8,301 nt of DNA from positions 1 through 8,301 of the forward strand of contig JBEKNT010000309.1 in the NCBI GenBank assembly GCA_049522565.1, given 5' to 3'. Numbering within the stretch: position 1 is the first letter of the stretch; each line of letters begins with the position of its first letter. The DNA comes from JASHVB01 sp049522565. GTDB taxonomy: Bacteria; Pseudomonadota; Alphaproteobacteria; Acetobacterales; Acetobacteraceae. The notes under the pieces were generated by a model that was not told the DNA's origin, ran no database searches, and saw nothing but the letters and a program-made list of their open reading frames with translations. A program made the position numbers and the translations under genes. This document shows positions 5,494 to 8,301 of the stretch, piece by piece.

Positions 5494-6999
5494 TCATAAG
5501 ACGCCGGAAGCCCGCAGCCGAGGCAGCCGGTGGTCGATGCAGGCGGTCAGCACGGTGCGCAGCCTGGCCTCGTCGGTGACGGTGATCGCGTCGTTGAAAA
5601 ACGCCAGGAGGTCGTCGATGCTGCCTGCGCCTTCCAGCGTCCGGTCCATCACCACCAGGTCGAGCACCGAGGCCGGGGCCGCCGTCCCCAGGCGGTGACT
5701 GGCAGCCCCGAGCGGCCGGCTCATCGGCTCGGTCTGCACCAGCCGGCGGGCCGCCACGCGATTGAAGCGTTGCGCCGCTGCCAACGGCGGGGCATCCGGG
5801 CGCGCGACCGGCTCGGCCAGTTCCGAGCCAACCAGGATGCCGACCAGTTCCGCCGGGTTGTCGCGCTTGCCCTCCACCTCGGGCAGTTGCAGCAGGTCGC
5901 CGATCCGGCGCGGCCCATCCGCCAGCGCGCCAACGATCGGCCGATAGAATTTCGGGTTCAGCTCCGCCCTGCCGGCGGGCATCTCGGCCTCCAGCGGCAG
6001 ATCCTTCGGCCTGATGTTGAGGCCAATCGACAGATCCATCAGCGCGGCGTCCCGTTGATGCGCGGAAATCCGCCGCGCGCCCCGCACGTACACGTCGTGG
6101 CGCAGCAGCCGGTCGATGCAGTGGTCCTTGATCAGCTCCCGCACCAGCGGATCGTCGAACCGGTTCACCAGCGCCCGCTGCTCCTCGCTCAGCGTGAGCA
6201 CGGGAAAATTCTCGATCAGGCTCGCCGAGGCGACCCATTCCAGCTTGGCACCCGCCAGCGCCGCCGCCACATCCGCCATGAAGCACGGCGCCCAGGAGTC
6301 GTTCATGTATTCATGCGCCAGGTAGATGCTGGGCAACTCGTCCAGCTTCTCCATGAGCACCTTGACGATTTCCGAGCGCTTCAACTGCACCGCCCCGGCG
6401 GCGAGCATCTCGCGGATGAATTTGAAACCCTCTTCCGCCTGGCGGTCGCTGCGTGCGACGTGCTGGCGCCCAATCGTCCGCAACACCCGCGCCATCCCCA
6501 CGGCATTGCTCCAGGCCGGCAGCGCGTTATAGCTGACATGGACCGCACCGCCTGGCCGCACCTTGTCGCGCAGCAATCTGACCACCCCGGCCTGCACTGC
6601 CGGCGGGATCCATGACCAGAGCCCGTGCATCGACACGAAGTCCGCCTCCGGAATGCACCGCGCCGCTGCGTCGGTGGCCAAGGTCGCCAGGTCGGCCTCG
6701 AGGAAGCTGACGTTGGTCAGCCCGGCCTCCGCGGCCCAGTTGCGCGCCGCGGCGATATGTGCCGGATTGAAGTCCACCGCGGTGACGCGCCACGCCGGAT
6801 TGCTCGCCGCCAGCAGCATCGCGCCGAAGCCATTGCCGCAGCCCAGCTCCAGGTAGTTCACCGCGTCGTCGCCGGTCGGAATTGACGCCGCCGCGCCACC
6901 CAGCAGGCAGGCGAGCGCAATGATCGACGGCGACTGCTGGCGATACCACCCGGTCGTGTAGGCAATGTCGGTCACATAGCCACCGCCCCAATCGCTCAT
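5494..6999 (-). CDS. Class I SAM-dependent methyltransferase with methyltransferase regulatory domain (PF10119-like)
   Basis: 501-aa soluble protein. The N-terminal Rossmann-fold domain (about 1-165) contains SAM motif I YLELGCGNGFGA (49-60), the acidic ribose-binding D76 in AVDFNPAH, EADLA (101-105), and SMHGLWSW / GGAVHVSYNALPAW (123-164) around motifs IV-VI. The middle (about 215-300, with YLAHEYMNDSWAPCFMADV) matches the methyltransferase regulatory domain found in bacterial protein-lysine methyltransferases such as the rickettsial PKMTs. The C-terminal part (about 340-501) resembles their winged-helix-like tail. The acceptor is therefore plausibly lysine on a protein, but this is inferred from family knowledge. 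The frame is open upstream to 7338; the ATG at 6999 is chosen because it overlaps the tssG stop as ATGA and has AGGAG ten bases upstream. The overlap implies coupled translation with the T6SS baseplate subunit. A small-molecule substrate cannot be excluded. Confidence 0.9.
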   Translation of the reverse strand: MSDWGGGYVTDIAYTTGWYRQQSPSIIALACLLGGAAASIPTGDDAVNYLELGCGNGFGAMLLAASNPAWRVTAVDFNPAHIAAARNWAAEAGLTNVSFLEADLATLATDAAARCIPEADFVSMHGLWSWIPPAVQAGVVRLLRDKVRPGGAVHVSYNALPAWSNAVGMARVLRTIGRQHVARSDRQAEEGFKFIREMLAAGAVQLKRSEIVKVLMEKLDELPSIYLAHEYMNDSWAPCFMADVAAALAGAKLEWVASASLIENFPVLTLSEEQRALVNRFDDPLVRELIKDHCIDRLLRHDVYVRGARRISAHQRDAALMDLSIGLNIRPKDLPLEAEMPAGRAELNPKFYRPIVGALADGPRRIGDLLQLPEVEGKRDNPAELVGILVGSELAEPVARPDAPPLAAAQRFNRVAARRLVQTEPMSRPLGAASHRLGTAAPASVLDLVVMDRTLEGAGSIDDLLAFFNDAITVTDEARLRTVLTACIDHRLPRLRASGVL

Positions 7000-8042
7000 G
7001 CCGCCAGTGCTCCTGCAACGATGCGCTGGGCCTCGATCACCTCCGCCTCGAACACGGCATCCGCCGCATCGCCGCGACGCAGGATCGAGCCGGGCGGTCC
7101 CGGCAACCAGGTGTTCCAGCCCAGCCGCGGCGGCGGTTCGGCCTGCGCATCCAGCCGCAGCGGCGGCACATCCCGCGCCGCCAGCACCGGGTTGACGGCA
7201 AACCCCAGTTCGAACCCGACATAAGCCCGGGTCAGCGACACCAGCCGGTGCAACGCCAGCCGATCCGGCAACAGCCGCTCGAATCCGCCGCGATCCAACG
7301 GCCCGACACGCAATACGAAACGCGCCTGCGGATCCCACGCGCGCACGCCGATCGCCGCATCCACCCCCAGCCGGTTGAACGCCCCCTGCGCCCCGATCCG
7401 CGTCCGCTGGTCCAGTGGCAATCCCAGCCAGGCACCGGCGAACTCCTCGACCTCCACCCGCATGCCCAGCCAGTCGGACAACATCGTTCCCAGCCGGTCC
7501 GCCGAGCGCGGCCGCATCGCAAACAACCCCGCATAGTGCAGGATCGGCTCGGCGCCCGCCAGCAACCGCGGTGTCAGATGCGCCGTGCCGTAGCCGGTCA
7601 ACGCCAGCAGCGCCTGGGTCACCGGATCCGCCGCAGCAGATGCCTGCAACGCCGCCGTTTCCGCCGCTCGTGCCGGGCGATACTTCATCGCCGCCCGCGC
7701 AAAGAATGCGACGAAGCGATGACCCAGCAGATCAAGGAACTCATGCAGCGCCGTCGAGCGATTGCGCCGCGTCTGCGTGACAATCTCGGAATAGGCGCGC
7801 GGCAGCACCCCGGACGGCCCGGTGAGCCCCATCAGCCCGACCGTCAGCTCCGGCTGCGGACCTCGCGCGTCCACCTCCAGGATGTCCGCCGGCGGATACA
7901 CCAGGCCAGCCGGCGTGCGAAACCGCATGATCTCGGCCGGATCAGCCGACCGCTTGGCCCGGGTCAAGACCCTGACGGCTGCATCGAACCGGAACCGCCT
8001 GGGTGTCGCCGCCAGCCCGGCCAGCACGGAGCGCGCCCTCAT
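6996..8042 (-). CDS. tssG: Type VI secretion system baseplate subunit TssG
   Basis: 348-aa cytosolic protein that, with TssF, TssE and TssK, forms the wedge of the T6SS baseplate. Family signatures are in the expected order: N-terminal TPRRFRFDAAVRVL (13-26), LTGPSGVLPRAYSEIV (73-88), ALHEFLDLLGHRFVAFFARAAMKYRP (98-123), GLFAMRPRSADRL (172-184) and FAGAWLGLPLDQRTRIG (201-217), then LRVGPLDRGGFERLLP (244-259) and LGWNTWL (307-313). Length is normal for TssG. The frame stays open to 8252, but everything upstream of the ATG at 8042 is hairpin repeat or homopolymer sequence, so that start is chosen even though its ribosome site is poor; a TTG at 8054 is an alternative. The 3' end overlaps the methyltransferase start (ATGA). 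tssF, normally immediately upstream, is not seen in the remaining 259 bases, which hold only repeat and low-complexity sequence. Confidence 0.92.
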   Translation of the reverse strand: MRARSVLAGLAATPRRFRFDAAVRVLTRAKRSADPAEIMRFRTPAGLVYPPADILEVDARGPQPELTVGLMGLTGPSGVLPRAYSEIVTQTRRNRSTALHEFLDLLGHRFVAFFARAAMKYRPARAAETAALQASAAADPVTQALLALTGYGTAHLTPRLLAGAEPILHYAGLFAMRPRSADRLGTMLSDWLGMRVEVEEFAGAWLGLPLDQRTRIGAQGAFNRLGVDAAIGVRAWDPQARFVLRVGPLDRGGFERLLPDRLALHRLVSLTRAYVGFELGFAVNPVLAARDVPPLRLDAQAEPPPRLGWNTWLPGPPGSILRRGDAADAVFEAEVIEAQRIVAGALAA

Positions 8043-8079
8043 GCCCGTGGCCAAGTTTGGGTGCGGCTGGGGGAAAAGG

Positions 8080-8131
8080 CCAGGGGGGCGTTGCCCCCCT
8101 GGACCCCCCACCAAGGGGCGACGCCCCTTGG
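8080..8131. repeat. Tandem GC-rich double-hairpin intergenic repeat
   Basis: Two perfect hairpins lie back to back. The first pairs CCAGGGGGGC (8080-8089) with GCCCCCCTGG (8093-8102) around GTT. The second pairs CCAAGGGGC (8111-8119) with GCCCCTTGG (8123-8131) around GAC. They are separated by ACCCCCCA (8103-8110). From memory, paired hairpins of this design are very common intergenic repeats in Acetobacteraceae genomes. They sit just upstream of the tssG start, in its leader if transcribed from the right, and could act as a transcription attenuator or processing site. The stems are seen directly; family and role are inferred. Confidence 0.75.
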
Positions 8132-8154
8132 AACCCATCCGTTTGGTGCGGCGA

Positions 8155-8301
8155 GAGGGGGAGGGGGGGGGGGACCCCGGGAGACGGGCCGGGGATGGGG
8201 CGCGCCGGGCCGGCGGGGGTGGGCCCCCCCCCCCCCCCCCGCCCCCACCCACGGGTGTGCACGGGGGGGCCGCCCCAGGGGGGGGGGGGCGCGGGGGGCG
8301 G
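8155..8301. other. Low-complexity G/C homopolymer end, probably unreliable sequence
   Basis: Holds long homopolymers: 11 G at 8163-8173, 17 C at 8224-8240 and 12 G at 8278-8289, with little A or T. Frames read through it encode only Gly/Pro/Arg strings. Nothing else in the window looks like this, and a position at the very end is typical of a degraded contig terminus. I see no gene or site here. Confidence 0.7.

Noticed and set aside
5530..6615. 361-codon plus-strand open frame opposite the methyltransferase
   Set aside because: Shadow of a well supported gene; composition dominated by Arg, Gln and His with no recognisable motif.
7000..7338. N-terminal extension of the methyltransferase frame
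   Set aside because: Lies wholly inside tssG in another frame, Ala/Gly/Arg-rich; the ATGA-overlapping start at 6999 begins the recognisable domain.
8043..8252. N-terminal extension of TssG
   Set aside because: Encodes Gly/Pro/Arg strings from hairpin repeat and homopolymers; normal TssG N-terminus begins at 8042.

Overview
The window looks like a piece of a high-GC alphaproteobacterial chromosome, most likely Acetobacteraceae or a related Rhodospirillales lineage. This rests on the GC-rich codon use, the style of the proteins (PF10119-type methyltransferase, OmpA protein with a Pro/Ala linker, small acidic conserved protein) and GC-rich palindromic intergenic repeats. That placement is an inference from memory of such genomes; no search was run.

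Left block (16-2749, minus strand). Reading leftward, it encodes a small exported c-type cytochrome, a membrane site-2 protease (M50) with two C-terminal CBS domains, and a PLP-dependent ornithine/lysine decarboxylase. The first gap is 42 bp and the last two genes overlap by 23 bp, so they look like one transcription unit.

Centre (2750-3540). A perfect FNR/FixK-type palindrome (2808-2825) lies between the cytochrome gene and a divergent small gene for a 79-aa acidic protein (2973-3212, plus strand). This suggests oxygen- or redox-dependent control of one or both directions. A convergent gap (3213-3540) follows, holding an imperfect 31-bp inverted repeat of a dispersed bacterial repeat type and no convincing gene.

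Right block (3541-8042, minus strand). Reading leftward it has tssG (type VI secretion baseplate subunit), a class I SAM methyltransferase with a regulatory domain overlapping tssG by ATGA, then after a 100-bp gap with a plausible promoter an OmpA-type peptidoglycan-binding exported protein, and 31 bp later a membrane-anchored protein with a Pro/Ala-rich stalk and a HELSH metallopeptidase-like motif. The rest of any T6SS cluster would lie beyond the right edge. The candidate for something undescribed is this module: a baseplate subunit translationally coupled to a putative protein methyltransferase, next to an OmpA/metallopeptidase-like envelope pair.

Right end (8043-8301). A double-hairpin GC-rich repeat sits directly upstream of tssG, followed by about 140 bp of extreme G/C homopolymer sequence that looks like a degraded contig end and should not be trusted as biology.
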